This document shows positions 30,767 through 43,147 of a stretch of DNA of 64,000 nucleotides, piece after piece; the stretch's first letter is position 1, and the number at the start of each line of letters is the position of its first letter. A program made the translations under genes and the position numbers. The notes below the pieces were generated by a model. The model was not told where the DNA came from. It did not search any database and was given only the letters and a program-made list of their open reading frames with translations. This DNA is from Bidens hawaiensis (Eukaryota > Streptophyta > Magnoliopsida > Asterales > Asteraceae), in the NCBI GenBank assembly GCA_021521415.1, contig JAIQDT010001651.1, forward strand, positions 186,001 through 250,000, in the 5' to 3' direction.

Positions 30767-31532
30767 GTTCAAAAGTTTTTCTTACTATAGTTTTCTGGAC
30801 TATCTTAGATTCACTACGTTGACTTTTACGTTTTGGTTGCATGGTTGCTGTTATAAATGTTGTTACTCTATCGTTGACTTTTATGTTTGGGCTGCTGTTA
30901 TAAATCTTGTTGCTATATGGTTGACTTTTCCGAGTTTAAGAATGTGCTGCGAACTTGATGTGTTGGGCGGGTTCGGGTCACGGCTCATAATGGGTTCAGG
31001 TCAATACTGAACAATGAATGAATGTGTTGAAATTTATTGAAATTAAGTTAGACAATTGGTGATGTTAAACGGTTAATTTGTTTTACTTATTGTTTGGGAA
31101 CATAAATCAATTGTTTTACTCATGTTGCTCCAATTCCAAGTATTTAATTTGCATCTGTAAATTGTATTGTGACTAAATATGTTTATCAGAGAGCATTAAA
31201 GCATGATGTAATGACTAGTGAGTTTATTACTCAAAGTTTAACATCTTTTCTTGCCATAAACCTATGCCATTTGTTGTTAAACTATAATAAAGCAACCAGC
31301 ACACGGACAAAAATAATGATCAGGTTCAGTAGTCAAGTCCTAATTTTCAGATTATATTTCTCTTGCCATGAAGCCCTTTAAACTATATTTTGGAGTTTGG
31401 AATGTTTAGGTTGAAACTGTATGTCTAATTATGATGCAACAGTCCCACTTATGATAATAAACAAATTGTTATATTACCATTTTACCCTTAGACCTCTCAA
31501 ATAGAACCATAGGGGAACATGAAGGTATGCTA
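30767..31532. other. Noncoding flank
   Basis: No gene seen; probably the 3' untranslated region and flank of the KH gene. It includes a short imperfect tandem repeat beginning GTTGACTTTT at 30818, 30873 and 30920. Confidence 0.5.
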
Positions 31533-31540
31533 TTAAGAGA

Positions 31541-32075
31541 TAGGGATGGCAACGGGCCGGGTTTGGGCCGGGTATTGGTAATCCCATGCCCGTACCCGTT
31601 TGTAAAACCATGTCCCATACCCGGCCCATTACCCATCGGGTATTTGTCGGGTAATTACCCGTCGGGTATCGTGTATACCCGTTGGGACTTTCAAGTACAT
31701 TTTTTTAATCATTATACTCATTTTATACCATATATTCATACAATTCTTACAAATTTAAATATAATGCACTCCATATATAAAATAATGACGATAAATAAAT
31801 AATATCATTATGATTTTTATATAATTTTCTATATATATGTTTCACAACCTATGAAATACAAAAAAAAATTCGGGTATATGGTTCGGGTAAATGGGTATGT
31901 GTATTCGGGTAATCGGGCCGGGTATCATCTAATCCCATACCCGGCCCGTACCCGCGAAAATTTTTAAATCCTAATCCCATACCCAGCCCATACCCATCGG
32001 GTTTCGGGTATACCCGTCCCATTTATTTCGGGTTTCGGGTATACCCGTCGGGCTCGGGCTTTTTTGCCATCCCTA
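31541..32075. mobile_element. hAT-type MITE, complete
   Basis: 535 bp with terminal inverted repeats TAGGGATGGCAA / TTGCCATCCCTA and an exact 8-bp target duplication TTAAGAGA at 31533-31540 and 32076-32083. Eight-base duplications and this terminus are typical of nonautonomous hAT elements in plants. The interior is built from CGGGTA/TACCCG runs that can pair with each other; there is no coding capacity. Transposase would be supplied by another element. Confidence 0.92.
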
Positions 32076-32083
32076 TTAAGAGA

Positions 32084-32480
32084 TGTGAAAATAAGTCAAT
32101 GTTTTCATAATAAAGCTACATATGTGCTCCAGGTTTGTTATAGATATAATTAGCTCTTATATGAAGTGTTATTTGTGTGACTTTGTGAAATCGTCTTGTG
32201 TCTGTTATGCAACATTTTTAATATTGTTATTGATGTCACTTATTGAAATTTAGACAATTTCAGTTATACAATGTGTCATTAGTACTTGCAACTAATGATG
32301 TTGTAGAAACTATTCCATATTAGCTATCCTAGGTACCTAAAAACATCAAATACACACAATTTGATCCCTTTTTACAAACATACCCAATATTTCACAACTG
32401 AAAACATATGTACATGATGACGGAAGGTGACAAGTTACATATATTCAATATCTTGCTTTGGACACATATATAGTTATATT
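32084..32480. other. Noncoding flank
   Basis: AT-rich; no gene or repeat recognised. It may include the 3' untranslated region of the cysteine protease pseudogene on the minus strand. Confidence 0.4.
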
Positions 32481-32488
32481 TACAAGCA

Positions 32489-33601
<1,113 letters not shown>

Positions 33602-33675
33602 AAGTAAATTTGAGTAAAGGCGAATATCATAGTATCCTCCGACCTGAGATACATATTGGGTCTTGATATTCATCG

Positions 33676-34056
33676 ACTATTATGCTTTGACTTAGTTCTT
33701 CGCTTCTCTAAAATAAGTCAGTACATAAGGCTAAGGTCAAGTATAGTACAAGATGATAGTGAGAGACGTATGTAGTCAATAGGGGATTTGTCCCTCTTAT
33801 TCGTTGAGACATAAATGTCTAAGGCCTGATAAATTAAATCAACAGAGGATGATCACTCTGTGTCTCTGGATTTAACATGACATATGTGGCAAAAGGATAA
33901 ATGATAGTTTCACCTAAATCATTTTCAAGTATGGGACTTGAAAGGGATGATGTTATTGAATGCCACTTCGTCATGCGTATTAGGGTTAGTAAATAGTTGT
34001 TAGGCGGTATTTGCTATTTGCATCAATCTTATATGAATCTTGTGCAAGTGGGAGAT
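33676..34056 (+). mobile_element. 3' internal tail of a plus-strand Copia element with polypurine tract
   Basis: Noncoding sequence ending in GTGCAAGTGGGAGA (about 34042-34055), a Copia-type polypurine tract directly before the LTR at 34057. No coding part of this element remains; it is truncated on the left next to the cysteine protease. Confidence 0.55.
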
Positions 34057-34865
34057 TATTGGAATCGATCTGCCCAAGACACATATTAGAGTTGATGTGG
34101 CAAGTACGTATTGATCCAAGTCGGGTCATACCCAATAACAAGCTAGACAAACGCCACGATATTTATTATTAGATATGATCTAAGTAATAATTATCAACAC
34201 TTATATATTTGGAAATGGGTTTTCTAAATATTTGCATTTGTGTGTAAAATAAATTATATGGATAATTTACGAGAGAGACGTTATTTATTCGATAAGTAAC
34301 AAAACGTGGTTAAAAGAAAATAAACAAAATTGAGTTTAAGTTTTAGGGGGAAAACCCCTTAGTGGGCCGGCTACCTTCTCCACCCACTCTCTCTCTTGTT
34401 TATATTTCCAAGACATGCAAAAGTTTGTGTGTAGACAACATTATTGTTCTAACACTCTCTCTCACACACACAAGTGACTCTCTCTTCCTCTCTCACTCGG
34501 ACGAAATCCAAGAAGAACAAGAAGAAAGAAAAGAGCAAAGGGTTTGTTCTTGTAAATGTAAGATCCCTAGCAACTTGGTGGTTGTTGATTAGCTTGTCGG
34601 GTATACAATCTTGAGGAGTCCTTTCCTTGGATTCTAGCCATTCAACTCATTCATCCCTCTCATTCTCATTCTTGAAAGGTATGTTTGTTTAACACCCTAT
34701 GGTTGTGTTTTGATAGCATGCATCTCGTATATGGATCCTGGATTGGGTTTAACGTAAACGGGTTTATGTATTTGGTAATAACAAGATTTAAAACTAATAT
34801 CTTCCGATGCGTTTTCCTTAATTAATGGTAATTTTGGAATTTGATAATCTTGCTAAATCCCAACA
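34057..34865 (+). repeat. Copia LTR (3' LTR of the truncated left element)
   Basis: 809 bp, same family as the Copia-3 LTR at 38912-39996: both open with TTGGAATCG(A/G)TCTGCCC, share GATCCAAGTCGGGTCATACC, and end in AATCTTG followed by CAACA or GAACA. The first dinucleotide is TA instead of TG. It lacks the 64-bp tandem repeats of the Copia-3 copy. A donor-like AAG|GTATGT is at 34679. Confidence 0.8.
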
Positions 34866-35460
34866 GTTTTGTGAATAGGTCAGCCAAATTTTCACTTGTA
34901 TCAACTCTTTTCACTTCAATCAAACCTTTTTCACTACAATCTCTTATGAAGTGATATCTGACTTCAATGTGCTTTGTTTTGGAATGTTGCACTGGATTTT
35001 TAAATATAAAAGATGTAGCAATATTGTCAATGTAAATAGGGGTGTTTAGAAAATTCAAACCATAGTCCAGCATCTTTTGAATCCAGAGTACTTGAGCACA
35101 CCAAGCAGATGCATCAATGTATTCAGGTTCTGCAGTTGAAATTGACACAGTTGTTTGCTTCTTGCATTACCATGACACCAATCTGTCACCCAAAAATTGG
35201 CAATCTCCAGATGTAGACTTTCTACTCATATGGCATCCATCATAATCACTATCTGTGAAGGCAATCAGATCAAATGACTGGTTCTTTGGATACCAAATAC
35301 CCAAGTCAGGTCTTCCTTTCAAATATATAAAGATTCTCTTGAGTGCATCCATGTGAGAAACTTTAGGGCTTGACTGGAACCTTGCACAGACACATACAGC
35401 AAACATGATATCTGGTCTTGAAGTAGTCAGATACATCAAAGATCCAATCTTGGCTCTGTA
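34866..35460 (-). pseudogene. Copia-2 RNase H
   Basis: Two open pieces in one frame, 35167-35460 and 34866-35148, separated by a TAA in RLVSW*CKKQTT near 35164-35166. Motifs: SRPDIMFAVCVCARFQ, AFTDSDYDGC (Asp), STAEPEYIDA (Glu), YIDNIATS (Asp), KHIEVRYHFIRDC. It runs into the LTR on the left, so the last residues of any ORF there (LLGFSKI) are LTR-derived. It joins RT across another TAA (35461-35463). Confidence 0.8.
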
Positions 35461-36770
35461 TTAATGCTCATCCACTAGCTCCCCCTTTTCATCATCTGTC
35501 ATCTTTTCTTTTGAATCCATTGGAGTTGAAGCTGTCTTAAGATCCTTGCACTTGAATTTATCCAGAATATCTTGCACATAGTTAGACTGGTAACTGAAAA
35601 TCCCATCAGTCTTCCGCTGAACTTGTAATCCAAGGAAAAAGTTCATTTCACCCATTGTGCTCATACTGTATTTAGATTTCATTACCCCTTCAAACTCCAT
35701 GCAAAACTGTTCATTGGTTGACCCAAATATGATGTCGTCCATATAGACTTGCAACAAGAGTAAATCTCTCCCTTTCTTCTTGTAAAAGTGGGTCTTGTCA
35801 ATAGCTCCCCTTTGGAAACCATTGTCAAGCAGATGATTTGATAGCTCATCATACCAGGCTCTAGAAGCCTGATGAAGTCCATACAAGGCTTTGTTTAGTT
35901 TGTACACCTTGTTGGGAAAAATAGGATCTTCAAAACCTGGTGGCTGAGCAACATACACCTCTTCTTCTATCTTTCCATTTAGGAAGGCAGATTTGACATC
36001 AAGTTGGAATACCCTTATGTTCATTGAGGCTGCATAAGCTAAGAAAATTCTTATTTCTTCAAGTCTTGCAACTGGTGCAAAGACTTCCTCAAAGTCAATC
36101 CCTTCTTCCTGTAGGCATCCCAAAGCCACAAGTCTAGCTTTATTCTTAATCACAATACCCCTTTCATCCCTTTTATTTCTTAAAACCCATTTGGTTCCAA
36201 TTGCATCTCTGTTTCTTGGCCTGTTTACTAGTTCCCAAACTTGTAGATCTCTAATCTGAGCCAACTTCTCTTGCATTGCTTCTACCCAACTTTTGTCCTT
36301 TAGAGCTTGAACAATGTTCTTTGGTTCTATTTGGGATAGAAAGCAGGAGTGCAAACAGATGTTTGCAGATTCAGAATGGCTTCTTGTAACTCTCTCATTA
36401 ATATCTCCAATGATATTTTCAGAAGGATGATTCTTTTTAACATATGGGGTTTGAACTATCATATCTGTAGACGCAGTAGTGTCAAGATTTGATTCATTGA
36501 GATCTGGTTCTTCAATGATCAGATCAGTGGTAGCATCATCGAACACTTGTGATTCATCATTGTTTATTTGTGAAGTAGATGGACCACTATTTCTCATCTG
36601 CATTCTCTCAAACAGTTCTTCATATCTAGCTTTCTAGCTGTATCTTCTTCATTTGATTGGTTACTTGGATCTTCCTCATTTTGAACAAGATCATCTTGCA
36701 CATCTTGATAGTCTTGTACTTCATTTGCTTGATCTTCTTCTTGATTATTGTATGGAACATATTCTTCAAT
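35461..36770 (-). pseudogene. Copia-2 reverse transcriptase and linker
   Basis: Open from about 36603 to 35461. RT motifs: [56 protein letters not shown] with the catalytic YMDD. The linker between integrase and RT (about 36600-36790) is Asp/Gln-rich and shows two frame changes that cancel, one near 36780 and one near 36610-36626. A TAA at 35461-35463 interrupts just before RNase H. Otherwise the domain is well preserved. Confidence 0.8.
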
Positions 36771-38281
36771 TCCACTTGAGGTATCCCTATGAATGGATAC
36801 TCCTTTTCTTTGCTTGCAACCGTTTTCAATAACTTTTCCAAATCCAATACTTTCTGACTTGACTCTTCAGTAGCACTGGTTTTGTAAAAGGATTCATCAT
36901 AGTTTTCAGGATAAATCTTGAAAGACTTTATCAGTTTCTCCATGTCAAATAGCCATGTGGCACCATCAACTATGTTAAATTGATTTTTATTGAATACAAC
37001 ATCAGATGATTCAATCACACTCAGATGATCTTTCATATACACTCTGTAGGCCTTTGAGTGTGTAGAATAACCAACAAAGAAACAGTCTAAGGATTTAGCT
37101 TGAAACTTGTTCAAGTAATCCTTAGTGTTCAATAGAGAACATTTGCATCCAAAAGGTTTAAGAAACTTGATATAGGGCTTTCTATTGAGGAATATCTCAT
37201 AAGGAGTCTTGTTGTGATTTTTGTTGATCAGTACTCTATTATGAACATAGCATGCTGTGTTTACAGCTTCTGCCCAAAAGGTAACAGGTAGATTAGCATC
37301 AGCTAGCATAGTTCTTGCTGCTTCAATAAGTAGTATGTTTCTTCTTTCAGCAACACCATTCCGTTCAGGAGTTCTAGCAGCTGAGAATTGTTGAAGCATT
37401 CCTTTGTTGTTGCAAAATCCTTCAGTCACTCCATTTTTGAACTCAGTACCACTGTCACTTCTCATCACTTTAACCCTTTTATCTAGTTTATTCTCAACCC
37501 TATTAACGCAATTCATTATGTACTCAGCAGCCTCTTCCTTTGTACATAGGAAATAAACCCAAGTGTATCTTGAGAAGTCATCAATGATCACAAGACGGTA
37601 TATTATCTTCCCAATGCTTGGGACACTCGTATGACCAAAGAGATCCATGTGAAGCATTTCAAGCATTTGATCAATCGAGTTGACAAGTTTAGTCTTGTGA
37701 GAAGACTTGTGCTGCTTTCCCTTATGACAAGAGACACAATTCTTATCCAATTTGAACTCCTTAGTAGGAAACCCAATTACATGATCAACCTTCACTAGTT
37801 TTTTCATATTTTTGAGATTGACATGACACATCTTTCTATGCCACAGTTTTGACTCATTTTCAGTGGCTTTAGAGACAAAACATGTGCCACCCCTCGAAAC
37901 AACATCCTTCATGTTAAGTTCATACAAATTGCCATTTCTTGGAGCCATCATCATGATCATATCAGGTGGGATAACATATTCAGGTTTTAAGATGAAACAG
38001 TGTGAGTTATCAAAACCAACTTTATAACCCTTATCACACATTTGTGATATGCTCAAAAGGTTATACTGTAGACCTTCCACATAAAAGACATTGTCAAAAG
38101 TGACTTTTCCATTTGTTAGGATACCCTTTCCAACTATCTTTCCTCCATTCTCATCACTTTCAAATGCCACTGGACCCTCAAACTTCTCTTCATAGTTGAC
38201 AAGTGACCTCTTGTCACAAGCCATATGCCTAGAACAACCACTATCCATATACCATACTTCATTCAAAGTAGTGGACTGTTC
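36771..38281 (-). pseudogene. Copia-2 protease and integrase
   Basis: One long open frame. Protease: VWYMDSGCSRHMACDK with D-S-G. Pre-integrase/HHCC: LWHRKMCHVNLKNM and CVSCHKGKQHKSSH. Integrase core: HMDLFGHTS (Asp), MRSDSGTEFKNG (Asp), NGVAERRN (Glu). It begins right after the acceptor-like TTTGTGCAG, with no ATG. A frameshift near 36780 ends it in the linker before RT. Confidence 0.82.
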
Positions 38282-38337
38282 CTGCACAAATAAAGAGAAA
38301 GTTGTTAGTTAGAGGATGAAGTGCAAGCTATTTTTAC
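38282..38337 (-). other. Putative gag/protease intron of Copia-2
   Basis: Minus strand GTAAAAATAG...CTAACTAAC...TTTGTGCAG, 56 nt, with a donor-like start, two CTAAC branch-site matches, a pyrimidine tract and CAG. Its removal would skip the gag stop (38305) and put gag in frame with protease. It is short for a plant intron. The same acceptor sequence GTGCAG followed by GAACAG occurs at the Copia-1 gag/protease junction. Confidence 0.4.
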
Positions 38338-38911
38338 TTGCAAATCATCAAATTCAATTACAGTAGTAGCATTGGGTGTGAGTGGTTTGGGTTCAGGATC
38401 TTCATGGGTAACTTCAATGTTATCTGAGTTGTCAGTTTCATATCCACACTCTTTTGGGGTTTTCACATAGGAAATTGTGCTTTGACCATCATCTAATGCA
38501 CTATCACATTCTTGGATAGGATATTCTTTCTTACTTGAATAGTCTCTCACATCCATATTCATCTCCTCCTTAACTTCAACCTTAGGTTTCCACAGGAATC
38601 CTTGAGGTTCATAACCATGTTTCAACAAAAACTTTTCATCACCAGTTAATTCAGTAGGTTTCTTTCTAGGAAAGACACCTTTGTTTCTCTTCTTTTCACT
38701 AGTTGGTGATCCTTGAGAATCATCAGACTTAACTGATTTTGTGTCATGATTGGGAATGATTCTCAAGGGATGAAAGCTCTTTGTCCCTTTAGCTTCAGCC
38801 TCTTTGGGAGATCTGCTTCTTCTCCTTTGTTCAGCAACAAGTTTCTTAGATTTCAAATCAGGTTTCTTTTTCTTGTTAGTTTTATTTGTTGTTTGCTGAT
38901 CAGTTTCATTC
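38305..38911 (-). pseudogene. Copia-2 gag, C-terminal part
   Basis: About 200 codons of a basic, Lys/Ser-rich Gag C-terminus (NKTNKKKKPDLKSKK, EQRRRSRSPKEA, FPRKKPTELTGDEKFLLKHG). The capsid domain and zinc knuckle are gone, cut off by the LTR at 38912; the apparent ATG at 38937 lies in the LTR. It stops at TAA 38305-38307, before or inside the putative intron. Confidence 0.7.
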
Positions 38912-39996
38912 TGTTGGAATCGGTCTGCCCAAGACACATATTAGAGTTGATGTGGCTAGTACGTTATGATCCAAGTCGGGTCATACCCAATAACAAGCTA
39001 GACAAACACCACGATATTTATTTAATATATGATCTAACAAATAAATATCAACACTTAAATAATTTGAAAATTAGATTTCTAAATATTTGCACTTATGTAA
39101 TAAATAAATTATATGGATAATTTATGTTATAAGAGATTTTGCATTTTGCATATACGAAGTTATTTAAATGGGTTAAATAATAATATGCAAAACCAATTGT
39201 TTTTGCATTTTGCATATACGATGTTATTTAAATGGGTTAAATAACAATATGTAAAACTTACTGCAATTTGCATTTTGCATATACGATGTTATTTAAATGG
39301 GTTAAATAACAATATGCAAAACCTACCAGTTTTGCATTTTGCATATACGAAGTTATTTAAGTTGGTTAAATAACAATATAAAATGCATACTGGATGTTGC
39401 ATGTTTTGTTACAACATAAATAAATAAAATAGATAACTTGAGTTTGAATTTGGTGGGAATCTTTGGCTGCACACTTTTCCCCCTTCTCTCTCGTCACTTA
39501 ATGTTTTATTTATTCCATGACATGCAATAGTGGTGGTTGGTTGAATTAAATAGTGCATTGGTAACTCACATCATAAAAACTCTCTTACACACATACACAA
39601 GTTGCAAATAAACTTTTCTTCTTTTCTCTCTCTGGATTTCGGCCAAGGAAAGAAATATCAAGGAAGACTTTCCCAAGTGTAAATCCTAGCAAAATCAAGG
39701 TGTTTGTTAGAAGCTTGAAGGGTATACAAGCTTGAGGTTCTTCTATCTTGGAGACTCGCCCTTCATATCATCATCTCCTTCATTTTTTTGGACTCTTGAA
39801 GGTAGTATGCTATGAACACCCTATGGTTGTTTATATTGGTAAGCATGCAAATTCGTATATGGATCCGAGGCTTGGGTTTTTCATAAAAAATCGGTTTTAT
39901 ATTCATCAAATTAACAAGATTTAAAACTTATTTTTCCGCTGAGTTTTTCATATTAATGGGTTTATATGACTTTGGTAATCTTGTTAAAACCGAACA
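38912..39996 (+). repeat. Copia-3 5' LTR
   Basis: 1085 bp, TGTTGGAATCGG...AACCGAACA. Sister of 34057-34865 but longer, mainly through four 64-bp tandem repeats. A donor-like GAAG|GTAGTATG lies at 39802. Confidence 0.85.
39137..39392 (+). repeat. Four 64-bp tandem repeats in Copia-3 LTR
   Basis: Units start at 39137, 39201, 39266 and 39330, each opening with TTTTGCATTTTGCATATACG and containing TTATTTAAATGGGTTAAATA. Units 1 and 4 have ACGAAGTTAT where 2 and 3 have ACGATGTTAT. Confidence 0.93.
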
Positions 39997-39997
39997 A

Positions 39998-40011
39998 TGG
40001 CATCAAGAGCC
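39998..40011 (+). other. Copia-3 primer-binding site, mutated
   Basis: TGGCATCAAGAGCC differs from the initiator-Met site TGGTATCAGAGCC by one substitution and one inserted A. It lies one base after the LTR end. Confidence 0.7.
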
Positions 40012-41576
40012 GCTTATACGGATACATGCTTCAATAGATCTAAAACTATTCGGGTTTTATGGTGTGGTTCACCATATGGCCGAAAGTTTTGGGGCTTGTG
40101 GTTACCCCTTGGTTTTTCAAGATTATACTTTACATACATGTGGTAATCTTGAAGAATTAAGTCATTTGGATTATTGATTATTTTGTTTGGACAAAAACCC
40201 AAAGTTTTCGGTTTGCTTAACCTTGGCCGAAAACTTTAAGGGCTAAAAGGGGAACCATTTTGGATTTACACAGTTTGCATATTCGGATATGCATTTGCAT
40301 GTTCATAACCTAGCCATGACCTTGTGTTTTGATGTGTGTTTGTGTTGTGATTTATTCAATTATTCAATATGGTTGTAATATTCATGTATTTGGGTTTGTA
40401 ATATATTTATTCATTTCATATTGGCTTGTAATAATAAGTAGATTAGTTGTATTTCTTTTACTAGAAGAAAATATATTAGGATATATTTTTTGTAAAATAA
40501 GATGCAACAAAGTTACGATTTTGGTTTGGGCCTTAATGGATCTCATAGTCCAAGATGGGATTTTAGCCCAATGGCCAAAACCCAAACATGGAGGCCCAAG
40601 AAAGCTAGGAGCTGAAGTTGGAGCCCAAAAGGAAGCCCAAATAAAGTGGAAGAGTCACAACACAAGGTGGACACTTGAAACATTTGGATGCGGGATCAAG
40701 TGGGAGTTCACCGACACATGACTTGTGTCATTCTCGTCCTTTAGGAGAGACCTTTTGGCACACTTGTTTCGGTCAACAAGTATAGCCAAGTTTAGGTGGC
40801 TATGGTTATGAACTTATGGTTGTTTTATTTATGCATGTTTGGTTGTTTTATGTTTTGCATATGGCTTGTTAACTTAAATCAACAACTTGCAAGGTTCCTT
40901 AGAAATCATTAGGTAATAAAATTGGTTTTATTAAAGGTTAATGATTTCACAATAAAATGGGTTTTATTGAAGGAACTTTGAAAATTGGTTTTTCAAACAA
41001 AGTACCATGCATTTGAATGCATGCAAATGCAGGTATGCAAATTGTTTTCCAATCCAGAATTTAGGAAACTAAAATCCCTTTTAAAACAAGGTGAACACCA
41101 TCCTTTTGTACGACACTTAAGTCACTTGTAGACTTGATGTGGGGTAAGGGTCACCTAACCACATTTAAGAAAACTTGTGATCTTGAGATGGTTTTACAAT
41201 ACTTGTGGGAGGAGGGTCACCTAACCACTTGTATGTGTAAACTCACACGTGTGTGTAAGTAGGATGACTTCATTTGAAACCATGTGAATAGGGTCACCGG
41301 CACATGGCGTTCAAAGGTGTTGATGGGATTAGACGTGCCAACTAAACATATGATTGTTAACCGATCCCATAAAACTAGAAGTTGCAAAGGGTTGCAATTG
41401 TCAAACGTTGACTACCTTAATTTGAATAGTGGGATAAAGGTCACCTAACTACTATTTGAATGAAACGTTGGATTCTAGATTTTAATCAATAGTTGTCTTT
41501 AAGACATTAAAGGATATTAACGATTAAAATATTTTGATATCGAAAATACAAAATTGAGCTTTGTTAAATTATGTAG
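40012..41576 (+). other. Copia-3 leader
   Basis: About 1.6 kb with no convincing gene. Several short phrases recur (GGTCACCTAACCA near 41150, 41215 and 41440). It ends in AAATTATGTAG directly before the gag ATG, an acceptor-like sequence that could pair with the LTR donor at 39802. Confidence 0.45.
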
Positions 41577-42194
41577 ATGGCCGCAATCTACAATCCACCT
41601 AACGCAATTATCCCACCCGCGCATAACCTATCACTAAGAGCTATACTTGATAAGGATCGACTTAACCATAATAATTTTATGGATTGGTATCGAAATTTGA
41701 GAATTGTTCTCAAACAAGAAATGAAATCCTACATATTGGATGATCCTATTTCCGATGAACCAAACATTGACGATGTAGATGCCTATAACGATTGGTTAAA
41801 ATACACTGAGGATTCGGTGCAAGTTTCTTGTCTCATGTTGGGAACTATGATTCCCGAATTTCAAAGAGGCTTTAAAAATCATGGGGCATATGATATGATC
41901 TCCCAACTAAAGGAATTGTTCATTACTCAAGCTATGGTGGAACGTTTTGAAAGGGTTCAAGCGCTTCATACATGTCATATGGAAGAAACACAATCAATGA
42001 AGAGGAATCACCCGGAACCTAAGGCAAAGGTTGCCAAAGGTAAAGGACATGTCAAGGGTAACTTCAAAAGGAAGGATAAAGCGGAACCACCCAAACCAAA
42101 AGAAAAGAAGCTATAGGTTAACTTAGACGACCCGTGCTTTGGTTGTGGTGAGATAGGACATTGGAAAAGGGATTGTCCAACCTATCTCAAAGAG
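41577..42194 (+). pseudogene. Copia-3 gag
   Basis: ATG at 41577, 179 codons to a TAG (42114-42116), then the same frame continues with the CCHC knuckle CFGCGEIGHWKRDC. The capsid part reads LRAILDKDRLNHNNFMDWYR and LRIVLKQEMKSYIL, standard for plant Copia Gag of the UBN2 type, but it looks shortened (a deletion near residues 125-150 is likely because the helix region after ITQAMVERFE is compressed). The basic linker (KAKVAKGKGHVKG) precedes the stop. Without readthrough the knuckle is lost. Confidence 0.75.
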
Positions 42195-42660
42195 TTGAAA
42201 GACAAGAGGGATGCGGGGCAAACCTCGGGTACAACTTTCATGATCCATATTGATCTTAATGTTATTTCTTCTAACACATGGGTATTGGATACCAGATGTG
42301 GAACTCATATTACAATTCGTTGCAAGAGTTCAAAAGAAATAAACATTTCAAGAAAGGAGATACAAGTCTCTTCATGGGCAACAGAGCAAAGGTTTTTGTC
42401 GAAGCCCAAGGAGACTATGTTTTGAAGCTCCAAAATGGTTTGGAAGTTGTTTTGAAAAACATTTTGTATGCTCCTAGTTTGACAAGGAACATTATCTCCG
42501 TTTCTCTTTTAAGACAATATGGTTATGATTTAAAGTTTGTGGACAATGGTATTTGTGCATTCATGAATAATGTCTTTTATTTTAAAGCAATGCCGTCTAA
42601 TGGCATTTATGAATTAGTTCATGATAATACATCCATTCATAAACTCGTTGTACCAATCTA
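42195..42660 (+). pseudogene. Copia-3 protease
   Basis: Reads NTWVLDTRCGTHI where the family has D-T-G: the active-site Gly is Arg, so the enzyme would be inactive. The frame then shifts near 42310; the remainder (GLEVVLKNILYAPSLTRNII) is in another frame. A further shift occurs near 42640. Confidence 0.72.
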
Positions 42661-43147
42661 GCACCAAAAGACTCAAATTGAATTTGAGTAAGACTTTTCT
42701 TTGGCATTGTCGCCTTGGTCACATAAACAAGGATCGCATTCATACACTTCAAAAGAATGACCTTTTGAAATCAAGTGATAATTCATTTGATGAATGTGAA
42801 TCTTGTTTATTGGGTAAGGTGACCAAGGAGCCCTTTAATGGAACTAATGAAAGGGCAAAAGACTTATTAGGTATCATACATTCGGATGTATGTGGACCTT
42901 TTAGGACAATGACAAGAAATGGTGAAAGATACTTCATTACCTTTACCGACGATTATAGTCGCTATGGGTATGTGTTTTTGTTAAGACACAAAAATGAAGC
43001 CTTTGAAATGTTCAAAGTCTTCCAAAATGAAGTACAAAATCAACTCAACAAAACAATCAAAGTACTACGTTCCGATAGAGGAGGTGAATACCTCAATGAT
43101 GCGTATCTAGAACATCTTAGGAGTTGTGGATTGTCTCACAACTTACT
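42661..43147 (+). pseudogene. Copia-3 pre-integrase and integrase, 5' part
   Basis: LWHCRLGHINKDRIHTLQK and CESCLLGKVTKEPF form the HHCC finger. The core has IHSDVCGPFRT (Asp) and LRSDRGGEYLND (Asp). A one-base loss at the GGATTGTC near 43128 breaks the frame just before the Ty3-B insertion at 43148. It continues at 55471. Confidence 0.82.

Larger units (their letters stand above)
34866..38911 (-). mobile_element. Copia-2, Sirevirus-like, truncated at both ends
   Basis: Minus-strand gag-pol without its own LTRs. On the left it is cut in the last codons of pol (LADLFTK) exactly where the LTR ends at 34865. On the right it is cut inside gag exactly at the start of the Copia-3 LTR (38912). Protease DSGCSRHMACDK and overall similarity place it near Copia-1. 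Pol carries two in-frame stops and a pair of compensating frameshifts. Confidence 0.8.

Noticed and set aside
39151..39163. TATACGAAGTTAT, identical to a 13-bp arm of the loxP recombination site, also at 39344-39356
   Set aside because: No inverted second arm follows an 8-bp spacer; the word is part of a 64-bp plant LTR repeat and two of four units differ. Chance match, no sign of an engineered site.
39956..40721. ORFs of 60-130 codons in the Copia-3 leader
   Set aside because: One starts inside the LTR and spans the primer site; none shows a domain or composition unlike noncoding DNA.
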